Source of the DNA: Frigidibacter mobilis
GTDB taxonomy: Bacteria > Pseudomonadota > Alphaproteobacteria > Rhodobacterales > Rhodobacteraceae
Assembly: GCF_001620265.1 (NCBI RefSeq)
Contig: NZ_CP012661.1
Span: forward strand, 1,612,001 to 1,676,000
Length of the DNA: 64,000 bases
Direction: 5' to 3'
The position numbers and the translations under genes are program-made. The notes beneath the pieces are model-generated. The model had not been told where the DNA came from. It saw only the letters and a program-made list of their open reading frames with translations, and did no database searches. Below, in pieces: positions 28,733-39,700 of this stretch; the stretch's first letter is position 1; every line of letters begins with the position of its first letter.

Positions 28733-29220
28733 ATGACAATCATCGATCCCCGCCTCCTCTCCGGCGCAGCCATCGCTTCCACCGCGGCTGCCGTGTTCCC
28801 GGGGTCCGCACGTTCTCCGGAGCAGGAGGGAAAGGCGCAGAGCGTCATTGTCGGCGATTGCCTCGCCGTCCACCGCGCCATGACCACCGGCAGCATCGAT
28901 GCCGTGGTCACCTCTCCGCCCTACAACATCGGGGTTGCTTACCGCAGTTATGACGACCGGAAGCCAAGGGACATCTATCTGGCGTGGATGGAAGAGATCG
29001 CCAAGCAGATCGCCCGGGTGCTGGCCGAGGATGGTGCGCTGTTCCTCAACCTGTCTTCGACCGGCACGGATCCCTGGATCGCCGCGGATGTCGCGGACCG
29101 GTTCCGGCAGCGCCTGACCCTCCAGAACCGCATCATTTGGGTGAAATCGATCTCGATCAATGGCGAGACGCGGGGGCATTTTAAACCCATCAACAGCGCC
29201 CGGTTCCTGAGCAGGACGAA
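28733..29220 (+). pseudogene. DNA methyltransferase (SPPY type), truncated by IS5 sequence
   Basis: The N-terminal ~163 residues of a beta-type N4/N6 DNA methyltransferase: the catalytic motif IV is AVVTSPPYNIGVAYRSYDD and a later conserved segment is IIWVKSISINGETRGHFKPI. The native sequence stops at SARFLSRTN, where it abuts IS5-type sequence at about 29219; the SAM-binding motif I, located C-terminally in this class, is lost. The frame continues as junk to 29283. It may have belonged to a plasmid or phage protection system. Confidence 0.85.
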
Positions 29221-29720
29221 TGACGTCGCCCCTGAACGCCATGCTTGCGCGCCTGCCACTCGCCATCGCCGAGGAACTTGATCCCGGTGCTGTCCACAAG
29301 CAGGTTCAGCGGACCATCGGCCCGGCGGTAGGGGATCTGGACCGCCAGTGTCTTCTGCCGTCGGCACAGGGTGGTGTAGTCGGGCCACCGCCCAGTCCAG
29401 GTCCGCCAGCTTCAGCAGACTGGCCACCATCCCGGTCGTTTGCCTCAAGGGGAGTTTGAAAAGGACCTTGATCGTCAGGCAGAACTGGATCGCCGCGTCG
29501 GAGAACACGGCAGGGCGGCCGGGGCGGCCGTCAGGCGGCGCGAGCCGGGTCATCTCCTTGTCCAGCCAGATCAGCAGCGACCCACGCTTGCGGAGCGACG
29601 CCGTGTAGCTGGGCCAGTTCATGGTGCGGTAGCGGGCGGGTGACGGCTTGCTCATGCCTCCGTCTAACTGATTGGATTCGCCATGTGAATCCTCGACCGT
29701 CGGAGTTCTGCAACAACGCC
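29219..29720 (-). mobile_element. IS5-family element fragment (left end and N-terminal half of transposase)
   Basis: The transposase starts at 29655 (SPARYRTMNWPSYTASLRKR, then DAAIQFCLTIKVLFKLPLRQ), changes frame at about 29384 through an extra base, and ends at GDGEWQARKHGVQGRR where it meets the methyltransferase. The outer end, GGCGTTGTTGCAGAACTCCG read on the minus strand, is a typical IS5-group terminus and ends at 29720. The right end and C-terminal half are absent here. Confidence 0.85.
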
Positions 29721-29871
29721 ATGTGGTGTCCAGATCGGATTCAAGGCGCTTGATCTGCATGCTGACGGCGGATTGGGTCCGGCCCAGCACATCGGCAGCA
29801 CGGGTCAGATTGCGGCTGGTGGCGACGGTCAGGAAGGCGCGCAGCAACTCACTGCTCGGCGGGTTGATCAT
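29721..29871 (-). pseudogene. LysR-family regulator, N-terminal fragment
   Basis: From ATG 29871 the first ~49 residues of a LysR HTH are intact (LLRAFLTVATSRNLTRAADV, then SAVSMQIKRLESDLDT), then the IS5 end interrupts the gene. Without its effector domain it is non-functional. It is divergent from the small gene at 29881, only 9 bases apart. Confidence 0.85.
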
Positions 29872-29880
29872 GCTGGAAGC

Positions 29881-30111
29881 ATGGCGATGCTACTTCTGCG
29901 CTGGCTGGGGGGATTGCCCCGCCGGGCGACTGCTTTGTGCGCCTTTCTGCGCCAGGATGCCGCCGAACGCCGCGCGCTGCGCGATATCGTGCAAAAGCCG
30001 CATGACCACTGGATTGAAGACGCCGGACTGACACGGGATGAGGCACAGCGGCTGCTGGAGCAATCCACCCTGCACCGGCTTGCCCAATGGATACGCGCTG
30101 GCGGAAGGTAA
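29881..30111 (+). CDS. Small DUF1127-like protein
   Basis: 76 residues from ATG 29881. After a hydrophobic/basic N-terminus (AMLLLRWLGGLPRRATAL) comes a helical pattern (RALRDIVQKPHDHWIEDAGL, then TRDEAQRLLEQ) that recalls the DUF1127 arrangement ending in a (D/E)xGLTRxEA motif. DUF1127 proteins are small RNA-binding or stress-linked proteins in alphaproteobacteria. The family call is tentative. It is divergent from the broken LysR gene, its likely former regulator. Confidence 0.55.
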   Translation: MAMLLLRWLGGLPRRATALCAFLRQDAAERRALRDIVQKPHDHWIEDAGLTRDEAQRLLEQSTLHRLAQWIRAGGR

Positions 30112-30236
30112 CGTGCTTGGAGGAAGGCAGATGGTTGAGGGCAGAGACCGGTTTCAGCCCGGCCTGCGCATCGGTCCAGGAACTCAAAGCCCGCCGATCC
30201 TGCTGCACGTCCCAAGGCAGCAGCGTGTGATTGAAG

Positions 30237-30383
30237 GAACAATGCGCGCATCGCCAGCGCTTCGACAGCATCCAGCATGCAACCCGCGCCATCGGCGACC
30301 GGATCCAGCTCTACAACCACGTGCGCCCGCATCAGGCCCTGGCCATGAAAACCCCCGCAGCAGCATTCGAATTGGCGGCTTAA
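30237..30383 (+). pseudogene. IS3-family transposase OrfB, C-terminal scrap
   Basis: 48 residues (CAHRQRFDSIQHATRAIGDR, then IQLYNHVRPHQALAMKTP) matching the integrase C-terminus of IS3-type OrfB, with the YNHxRPHQAL signature. The rest of the element is not present; the stop is TAA 30381-30383. Confidence 0.8.
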
Positions 30384-30726
30384 CCTGCGCAGATTCCGCT
30401 GGGTCGATACATCCATTTGATTGATGGCGTGAGACGCCTTGCGATTCTGGACAAAGCCGCCCTTCGCGGCGTTGTCGGGAAACGCCAAGGCTCAGGAACA
30501 GTATCCTGCCGTCTAAACCGGACGATCAGACCGAAAAATCCGGCATGGATACCCCCACCAGAGCCGCAGACTGGAAAGTCACGTCGAACCGCCGAAAGAC
30601 GTTGACACCAAAGGAGCGGCGGCCACTAGGTGAACGGTATCTTTATATTTTTTCACCTCCGTCGCGCGGCGATGACGCTCAGGATTGCCGTTCACGGCCT
30701 CCCCAGAGTGGGGATAGGATTTGTCG
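30384..30726. promoter_or_regulatory. Upstream region of the giant autotransporter gene
   Basis: 343 bases without a gene. A TTGACA hexamer at 30602-30607 and an AT-rich TTTATATTTT at 30643-30652 could belong to promoters, though their spacing does not make one canonical pair. A CCCC-AGAGT-GGGG hairpin lies 10-20 bases before the start codon and could affect translation. Confidence 0.35.
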
Positions 30727-33700
30727 ATGTCTTGTGAGGCCGAAAGCAAGTTACCCAAGGCCGTGACGACCGCGGTCTTGATCCTGTTCCTCACATGGAT
30801 CGCTCCGAATCCCGGACGCGCGGCGGACGATCCGCCGCCATCCGGCACTTCACCCCTCGGGGCGACCGTCTTCAATCCGAAGACCGGGCAATCGACCACG
30901 GTCGCGGCCCTAATCCGTGATCCGGCATCGACACCGACGCAAGGCAACGTCGCCTTTGTCCAGACGGCAGACGGCTACACGTTCCTGGTCAAGACTGCCG
31001 GCCAGACCTTCTACAATGCCGATGTCCCGCCTGTCGCCTTTACCGTGGTCTCTGTCACGGACGGCGTGGCAACGATCTCTGCCGAGGGGAACGTGGCGGA
31101 TGTCGCTTTCGGCATCACCAACGCCGAGTATGCAGAGCAGCTGGCCGGCGAAGATACCGAGACTCCGGACACGGTGACCCCGGTGGTCCAGGGTCCTGAC
31201 GGTGTCGTGCAGGTAAGCCACGGGAGCAACGGCAGCAACGGCCGCTCGGGCGCGCTGTTCGTGCCGCCGCGGTCGGGCGGCGATGGTGGTGCCGGGCCGA
31301 CACGGAGCGAAACCCTCAATACCGACGTGAATGCAACGTCGCGCAGCGGCTGGGAAATCGGCAGTGTCGGCGGCAACGGCGGCAACGGCGGCAATTCCTA
31401 CGGCAGCTTCTGGAGTGGACGAAACGGCGGCGACGGCGCAGTCGGGGGCACCGTCACGGCGACGCAGGGCGCGACAAGCACGATCGTGACTCAGGGCAAC
31501 GCCCACCACGGCATCATCGCCTACAGCCGCAGCGGCAAGGCCGGGAATGGCGGCAGCGGTTACGCGGCGCCGGGCGGTGGTTATGGCGGCAGGGCAGCGG
31601 ATGGCGGAAACGTCACCGTCAACCAGAGCGGCCAGATCGAAACCGCGGGCAATGACTCGCACGGCATCTTCGCGCTCAGCGTGGGGAACAACGGCGGCCA
31701 GGGTGGCGCACAATGGGGGCTGGTCGGGGCTGCCGGCGCCGGCGGCATTGGCGGCAGCGGCGCGACGGTGACGATCAACACCTTCGCAGGGGCGAGAATC
31801 CAGACCAAGGGCAACTTCTCCCACGGCATTCTCGCGCAATCCGTGGGTGGGACGGGCGGCTCGGCCGGCTATAGCGGGAACCTGTTCCTTTCATTTGCGG
31901 GAGAAGGTGACGGCGGCGGGAATGGCGGCGTGGTCAGCGTTTCCAATCGCGGCGCCATCCAGACAGATGGCCAGATGTCGCGCGGGATCATGGCGCAATC
32001 GGTGGGCGGCGGGGGCGGCGCCGGGGGCACGGCAGCCGGGCTGGTCTCGCTGGCCTTGGGCGGCGCTGGTGCCAACGGGGGATCGGGTTCGAGTGTCACC
32101 GTCGTGAACGCGGCGACAGGCACCATCGCGACCAAGGGCGAGATGTCGGACGGGATCATGGCCCAGTCCATCGGCGGTTCCGGTGGCACTGGCGCCAATG
32201 CCTATGGCCTCGTCGCGCTTGGCGGGAATGGGTCCAAGGCAGGGTCCGGCGCCGCTGTGTTTGTGTCCAACCTCGGGCGGATCGAAACCGAAGGCGACCG
32301 GGCGCGCGGAATCATTGCGCAGTCCATCGGCGGCGGCGGTGGCGACGGCGGCAGTAGCGGCGGCATGGTCGCGGTCGGCGGCAGTGGCAACGGCGGCGGC
32401 GCGGGCGGCGCCGTGACCATCGTTAACGACGGCGTCATCCTGACCGAGGGCGATGAAGCTATGGGTGTCCTTGCGCAGTCGATTGGCGGCGGCGGCGGCA
32501 ATGGTGGTTCGGCCGGGTCTGTTGGCGCCTTTGCCAGTGTGGCCATCGGCGGCGTGGGCGGTGGCGGTGGCGGTGGCGGTGCGGTCAACGTGACGCTGTC
32601 GGATACCGATGCCGCGAACCCCTCGCTGATCCGTACGCGGGGCGACAGGTCCACGGGCGTCTTCGCGCAGTCAATCGGCGGTGGCGGCGGGAACGGCGGC
32701 GGCGCTGTCAGCGTCGGCGTCGGCGCCTTCGGCGCAGCTTCGGTGGCAGTCGGTGGCTCGGGCGGCAGCGGCGGTGCGGGCGGCACGGTGACGCTGTCCG
32801 GTCAGGGCGATGCCCAGGTCCAGACCGAGGGTGCGGACGCCACGGGCGTGATGCTGCAATCCGTGGGCGGAGGCGGGGGCAATGGCGGTTATGCCATCTC
32901 CGCCGCTGTTTCGGGCGGGCCGGTCTCGGGCAGCTTTTCGGTCGCGGTCGGTGGCTCGGGCGGATCTGGCGGCGCCGGCGGAACGGTTCTTGCCGGGTCG
33001 CTGGATGGAGCGGGTGCTCTGGTCTCTCCGGGCTTCTCGGGCAGCGTTCTCACGACGGGTGACCGTTCGTCCGGCCTGATCTTCCAGTCGGTCGGCGGCG
33101 GCGGCGGCAACGGTGGGCTTGCCGTTGCGGCGGCTGGCGGCGGCTCGCTGGCGTTCTCCGGCTCGGTCTCTGTCGGCGTCGGCGGGTCGGGGGGGCTCGG
33201 CGGTGCCGGCGGCACGGTCCGGGTCCGCACCGATGCAGATGTCACTACCATCGGCAACAGTTCGACCGCCTTGCTGGCGCAATCGGTCGGCGGCGGCGGC
33301 GGCAATGGCGGCGGCAGCATCGCGGCCGGTGTCACCGCCAGCGGCGGCGGCGCAGCGACGATCACCGCCGCTGTCGGCGGCAGTGGCGGCGGCGCGGGCG
33401 GCGGCGGCCTGGTCGAACTGATCGCCGGGGGCGAGCAGATCAAGACCGAGGGCCAGTTCTCGACCGGGGTGCTGGCGCAGTCGGTGGGCGGTGGTGGCGG
33501 CAATGGCGGCTATTCCATCGGTGCGGGCGTTGCCGGCGCTGGCGGCGGGGCGGGCGCGATCAGCGTGGCTGTCGGCGCCTCGGCTGGCGGCGGCGGCGAT
33601 GGCGGCACCTTGACGGCGGATATCGGCGCCAGCGTCTGGACCAGAGGCGATGATTCAGGCGCTGTCCTGATCCAGTCGGTGGGCGGCGGCGGTGGCAATG

Positions 33701-36700
33701 GCGGCTTTGCGGTCGCTGCCGGCATCGCAGGAGCCGGTGCCGGCAGCGGCGCGATCACCGTCGGTCTGGGTGGCAGCGGCGGAACGGGCGGCCAGGGGGG
33801 CCGCGTCGGCGCCACCCAAGGCGGAGACGTGGTGACCGAGGGCGACCGCGCGGCAGGCGTCGTCGCCCAATCCATCGGCGGTGGCGGTGGCAACGGCGGA
33901 TTCGCGGTTTCGGGGGCGCTTGCGGGGTCTGGAACGGGCAGCGGCTCCATTGCAGTCGGCCTTGGCGGGTCGGGCGATGCGGGCGGAAGTGGCGGGGCGG
34001 TGACGGCAGCCATCGGTGGCGACGTCACGACCAAGGGCACGGATTCGGTTGCCATTCTGGCGCAGTCGGTCGGCGGCGGTGGCGGCAACGGCGGCTTCAG
34101 CGTGACGGGCGCGATGGCGGGCGCAGGCGTCGGCGCAGGCGCGGTCAGCGTCGGGCTGGGCGGCAGCGGGGGCGGTGGCGCCACCGGGGGCAGCGTCTCT
34201 CTGGTCAGCGACGGTGACGTCTGGACGCAGGGCGACCGGTCATCCGGCGTGGTTGCGCAGTCACTGGGTGGCGGCGGCGGCAACGGCGGGTTCTCCGTGG
34301 CCGCAGGGGCCGCGGGCGCCGGCACCGGCGCGGGGTCGGTCAACGTCGGCCTCGGCGGCAGTGGCGCGGGCGGGGGCAATGCGGGCACGGTCACGGCCAC
34401 CTCCAATGGTCTGATCCTCACAGAGGGCGACGCGGCCTCGGGCTTCGTCGCACAGTCGATTGGCGGCGGCGGCGGCAACGGCGGATTCAACATTACCGCG
34501 TCGGTTGCCGGTGCAGGAACCGGCGCGGGCACAGTCGCGGTCGGTCTGGGCGGCAGCGGTGCCGGCGGCGGCAATGGCGGCAGCGTGACGGCGATCACGA
34601 CGGGCAATATCGAGACCCGGGGCACGTCTTCCGTGGGGATCCTTGCGCAATCCATCGGCGGCGGTGGCGGCAATGGCGGTTTCAACGTGGCCGCTACCGG
34701 TGCGGGCGCGGGCACGGGCGCCGGGGCGGTCTCGGTCGGCCTCGGCGGTGCGGGCGCGGGCGGAGGGAATGGCGGGACGGTCGATCTGACCGTCAGGAAT
34801 AATGTGACGACCGGCGACGCGCATTCCGCCGCTGTGGTTGCGCAGTCGGTCGGCGGCGGCGGCGGCAACGGCGGCTACAATGTCTCCGTGGCGGGCTCGG
34901 GCGCGGGAACCGGGTCTGGGGCAGTTGGTGTGGGGATCGGCGGCAGCGCCGGCACAGGCGGCAATGGCGCCGGCGTCGAAAGCGATGTCGCGGGCGACAT
35001 AACCACGTCGGGAGACAGCTCTGCGGGCGTGCTGGTGCAGTCGGTCGGCGGCGGTGGTGGCAACGGTGGCATGAATGTCAGCGGCGCGCTGAGCTTTGCC
35101 GGAACCGGCTCCGGTGCGGCGGCAATCGGCATCGGCGGCTCTGGCGGCTCGGGCGGCAGCGGCGGCAACGTCGCGTCGATCTATTCCGGAACAGCCCTGA
35201 CCTTTGGCGACAGCTCTGGCGGCGTGATCGCGCAAAGCCTTGGCGGCGGCGGCGGCAATGGCGGGATCAATATCTCTGGTGCAATCTCGGTCGGCTCCGA
35301 CTTTTCTGGCGCGGTCGGGCTGGGTATCGGCGGGTTCGGCGGCGGTGGCGGTGGCGCGGGATCCGCGGACCTTCTGCTGTCGGGTGTGGTGCAGACGAGC
35401 GGCAACGATTCCATCGGAATCCTGACGCAGAGCCTTGGCGGCGGCGGCGGGAACGGCGCCCTCAACGTGAGTGGCGCGGTGTCGATCTCCAAGGGGACAA
35501 GCGGCGCGGTCGGCCTTGGCGTCGGGGGCTTTGGCGGCGGCGGCGCGGATGCAGGTGCGCTTGCCTCATCGACCATCAGTGGCACGGTCCTGACGCTTGG
35601 CGACCGAAGCGCCGGTATCGTGACCCAGTCCATCGGCGGCGGCGGCGGCAACGGCGGCACGAACCTCACCGGCGCGCTGAACCTGACCCGGACGTCAGGT
35701 GGCGCGGCGGCGCTTGGTCTTGGCGGCTTTGGCGGCGACGGCGGCAACGGCGGCAGGGTGATCAGCACCGTCATCGCCACCGGCGCGGGCGAGAGCATCA
35801 CGACGGTCGGTGCCAACAGCATCGGGGTCCTTGCTCAATCCGTGGGCGGCGGGGGGGGGTCGGGCGGGCTCAATGTGTCTGGCGCGATCAGCCTCAGCGG
35901 CCAGTCGGGCGCGGCGGTGGCACTCGGACTCGGCGGCTTTGGCGGCGCGGGCGGTGATGCCGGCGCAACCAGCCTCAGCGTGACGGGCGACGTGAATACC
36001 TATAGCAACGGGTCCGACGGTGTCGTGGCCCAAAGCGTCGGCGGCGGCGGCGGAAGCGGCGGCGTCAATATCGCGGGCTCACTCGCGCTGACCAGGCCGC
36101 AGGCCTCTTCCACCATCTTTTCGGTTTCGGCGGGTGTGGGCGGCTTCGGCGGTGGCGGCGGCGCGGCGGGCGCGGTCGATCTCAGCTACAGCGGCACTGT
36201 GGTGGCGGTTCCGCGCACGATTGCGGACGGAGTCGCGACGCTCATCGACACCGGCAGCGCCAGTGGCCTGGTTGCGCAATCCATCGGCGGCGGCGGCGGA
36301 CGCGGCGGCGTCAATGTCAGTGCCGGCGTGGCGATCAGTTCCAAGCCCGGGCCGACGCAGGGCAACAGCAACTCCTCTTCCTACGCAGTCCTCGTGGGCG
36401 TCGGCGGGTTCGGCGGGACCGGCGGCGACGCCGGCAACGTCGCGGTGGACGTGGCCGCCGGGAGCAAGATTTACGCACATGGCGTCAGCAGTTCCGGCAT
36501 TCTCGCACAGTCGGTCGGCGGCGGCGGTGGCACGGGCGGGCTGAATGTCAGCGGCGGCATCGTGTCCGACTCGTCGCTGATCGTCGGCGTCGGCGGCATG
36601 GGCGGCAATGCCGGCCGGGCCGCAGATGTCTCGGTCGTGGCAGTTGCCGATATTTACGTTTCAACAAATCCGGCAAGTGTGGTTGATCCCAGTGATACCA

Positions 36701-39700
36701 GCTTCGAGACGAAGCTGCGCTCGGTCTTCGGCGACAGCGTCTTCAACGATATGGCGAACAGTGCCGTGGACGGTGTCGAAGGCCTCGTGCAGGACAAGGG
36801 GCTGAAGAACCTGTTCGTTGATCTCGGCCTGTTCAAGGGCGAGGAGGGACCGGAGACAGAAGGTTCCGCCGGGATTCTCGCGCAATCCATTGGTGGGGGC
36901 GGCGGCAACGGCGGGCTTAATGTCAGCGGGGGCCTCGCGCTCAGCAAGGACGGAAATACGCCTTCGGTGACCTTCGGCATCGGCGGGTTCGGCGGTGACG
37001 CCAACACGTCGGGCAACGTCAGCGTCGATCACACCGGCACCATCGAGGTCGCGGGGAACTGGAAGCACGGGATCTTTGCGCAATCCGTGGCCGGCGGCGG
37101 TGGCAATGGCGGACTGAACATCTCGGGCCAACTGAACTGGGGCAGCTCCGAAGGCTCGGGCGGTGGCACCGACCTCAGCATCGTCGCGGGTCTTGGAGGT
37201 CATGGCGGCACCGGCGCGGATGCGGGCGATGTCGAAGTGATCTCCAGCGGCAATATCCTGACCAGCGGTTACCATGCCCGCGGGGTCTTTGCGCAATCCA
37301 TTGGCGGCGGTGGCGGCACCGGTGGCATCAACGTCACGGCGGTGGGCGCGAAGGACAGCTCGCCCATCGCGATCGGGATCGGCGGCTTTGGCGCAAGCGG
37401 CGGTGACGCGGGCGACGTGCGTATCCTTCGCGGCACGGTCGATCTGGCAGCGGGCCAGATTGTCACCAACGGCAGCGGCAGCCACGGCATCGAGGCGAGC
37501 AGCATCGGCGGCGGCGGCGGCGACGCGGGCATCAACGCGGTGCTCGGCTTCAGCAAGACCAGCGGCACAGCGCAACCCGGCGAGGCTTCGCCGGACCGCA
37601 AGGTGCCCGCGAACACCGGGGTCGACGCATCTGTCATCCCCAACTTCAACGCCGTGCTCGATCAGCTGGAAGGCAAGACGGAAACGGGATCCGCCTCGGG
37701 CGAGAAGAAGTCGGTCAACTCCGCGGTCATCGCTGTTGGCGGGTCGGCGGGCAACGCCGGTCAGGGCGGCGAGGTCGAGGTGGAGCATTACGGCGACGCC
37801 GCCACACTCGGTGAGGCAAGCTACGGCGTCTTTGCCCAATCCATCGGCGGCGGCGGCGGCAACGCGGCCTTCAACATGGGCAAGATCTTCGAAAACTCCG
37901 GTGCGAAAAGCAACAAGGGCTTCGGCCTTGCCATCGGCGGGGGCACCGGAAATGGCGGCACCGGCGGTGACGTGAGCGTGCGCAACACCGGCAACATCGA
38001 TACGGCCGGCGCAGGCTCCTATGGGATCTTCGCGCAATCCGTTGGCGGCGGCGGCGGCAATACCAGCTTCAACTCCATCGGTCAGAGCGGCGAAGGCGGC
38101 AATATCGGCATCGTCATCGGGCGCACCGGCGGCACCGGCGGTTCGGCGGGCGATGTCTACGCCTCCAGCGACGGGAACGTCATCACGCGCGGCGACAGGG
38201 CACATGCGCTGTTCGCGCAATCCATCGGCAATGGCGGCGGCAACTCCGGCACCACCTCCTTCTCGTTGTCCGCACCGGCCGAGGGTGACAAGGCGGGGCA
38301 GGACTTCAAGCTGAGTGTCGGACTTGAAGGAGGCGAAGGCGGCGCCGCAGGCGATGTGGTCGCGGTGGCGGACGGCCTTCTTGAAACAGGCGGCGACGAC
38401 GCGCACGCCATCTTCGCGCAATCCGTCGGCGGCGGCGGCGGCACTGCGGGCAGCGCCGGCGGCTCTGCCGGTACTGCCACGTCCTATTCGCTGAACATCG
38501 GGGGAACTGGCGGCACAGGGGGCACGTCGGGGACCGTCAACGTTGCCAGCACGGCCGAGATCGCCACCGCAGGCGACCGGTCCGTCGGTATCCTTGCCCA
38601 GTCGGTCGGCGGCGCGGGCGGGACCGGCGGCGCCGTCAACAGCGGCCCGGGTGCGCTGGCCTTCGCCAAGGCGACGGTCAAGGGCTCTGAAACGGGAACC
38701 ACCGTGTCCGTCAACATCGGCGGCTCGGGCGGCGAGGGCATGACCTCGGGCGATGTAAGCGTCACGAGCGAGAACATCATCACGACCCTAGGCTCCAGCT
38801 CGCACGGCATCCAGGCGCAATCCATCGGTGGCGGCGGCGGCAAGGGCGGGCTGGTCGAGAACAAGATCGTCAACCTGAGGTCCACCATTGCGACCACGGC
38901 GACCTTCTCGCTGGGCGGATCGGGGGGAAGCGGCGCGGTTTCGGGCGCGGTCTGGGTCACCAACCTTGGCGATATCGGCACGCAGGGGGACCGTTCGGCT
39001 GGCATCTTCGCCCAGGCCATCGGGGGCGGCGGCGGTGACGCGCAGTATGTGCGCAACATCATCGCGGGTGCGGCGGCGGACAACAGTTCCCGCAGCGCGA
39101 TGCTGATCGGCGGCACTGGTGGGACGGGCGCACAGGGCGGCGCCGTCACGGTGACGAATGCCGCGTCGGCGCGGATCGTGACCGACGGTACCGAGAGCCA
39201 CGGCATCTTCGCCCAGTCCATCGGCGGTGGTGGCGGCAACGGGTCGGACGTTCTTTCGATCTCCAAGGGGGATGCGGCCAGCGATGCCAAGATGAGCCAG
39301 TCGATTCAGCTTGGCCTTGGCGGGGCCGGGGGAACGGGCGGCGCCGGCGGCACGGTGGCGGTGGTCAACGAAGGCCTGGTCGTGACCCGCGGTGACCGGG
39401 CGCACGGCATCGTGGCGCAGTCCGTCGGCGGCGGCGGCGGCAATGGCGGCTATTCAATCACCGGAAACGCAAGCCTCTCACCGGGCAGCGAGTCGGATCC
39501 GACCCTCGCCCTCACCATCGGCGGGTCCGGTGGCGACGGCGATGCGGGCGGAGACGTGAGCGTCTTCAATTCCGGCGAGATCCACGTTTCGGGCGCCGAG
39601 TCGTACGGCGTGCTTGCGCAATCGGTGGGCGGCGGCGGCGGCAATGGCGGTGTCGCCATCGCCCTGTCGCTTCAGGACATCTCGGGACAGGCCAGCGGCA

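Noticed and set aside
30602..30652. TTGACA with TTTATATTTT as one sigma-70 promoter for the autotransporter
   Set aside because: The spacing between the two elements is about 35 bases, not 16-18; each might belong to a separate promoter, so no single promoter call was made.
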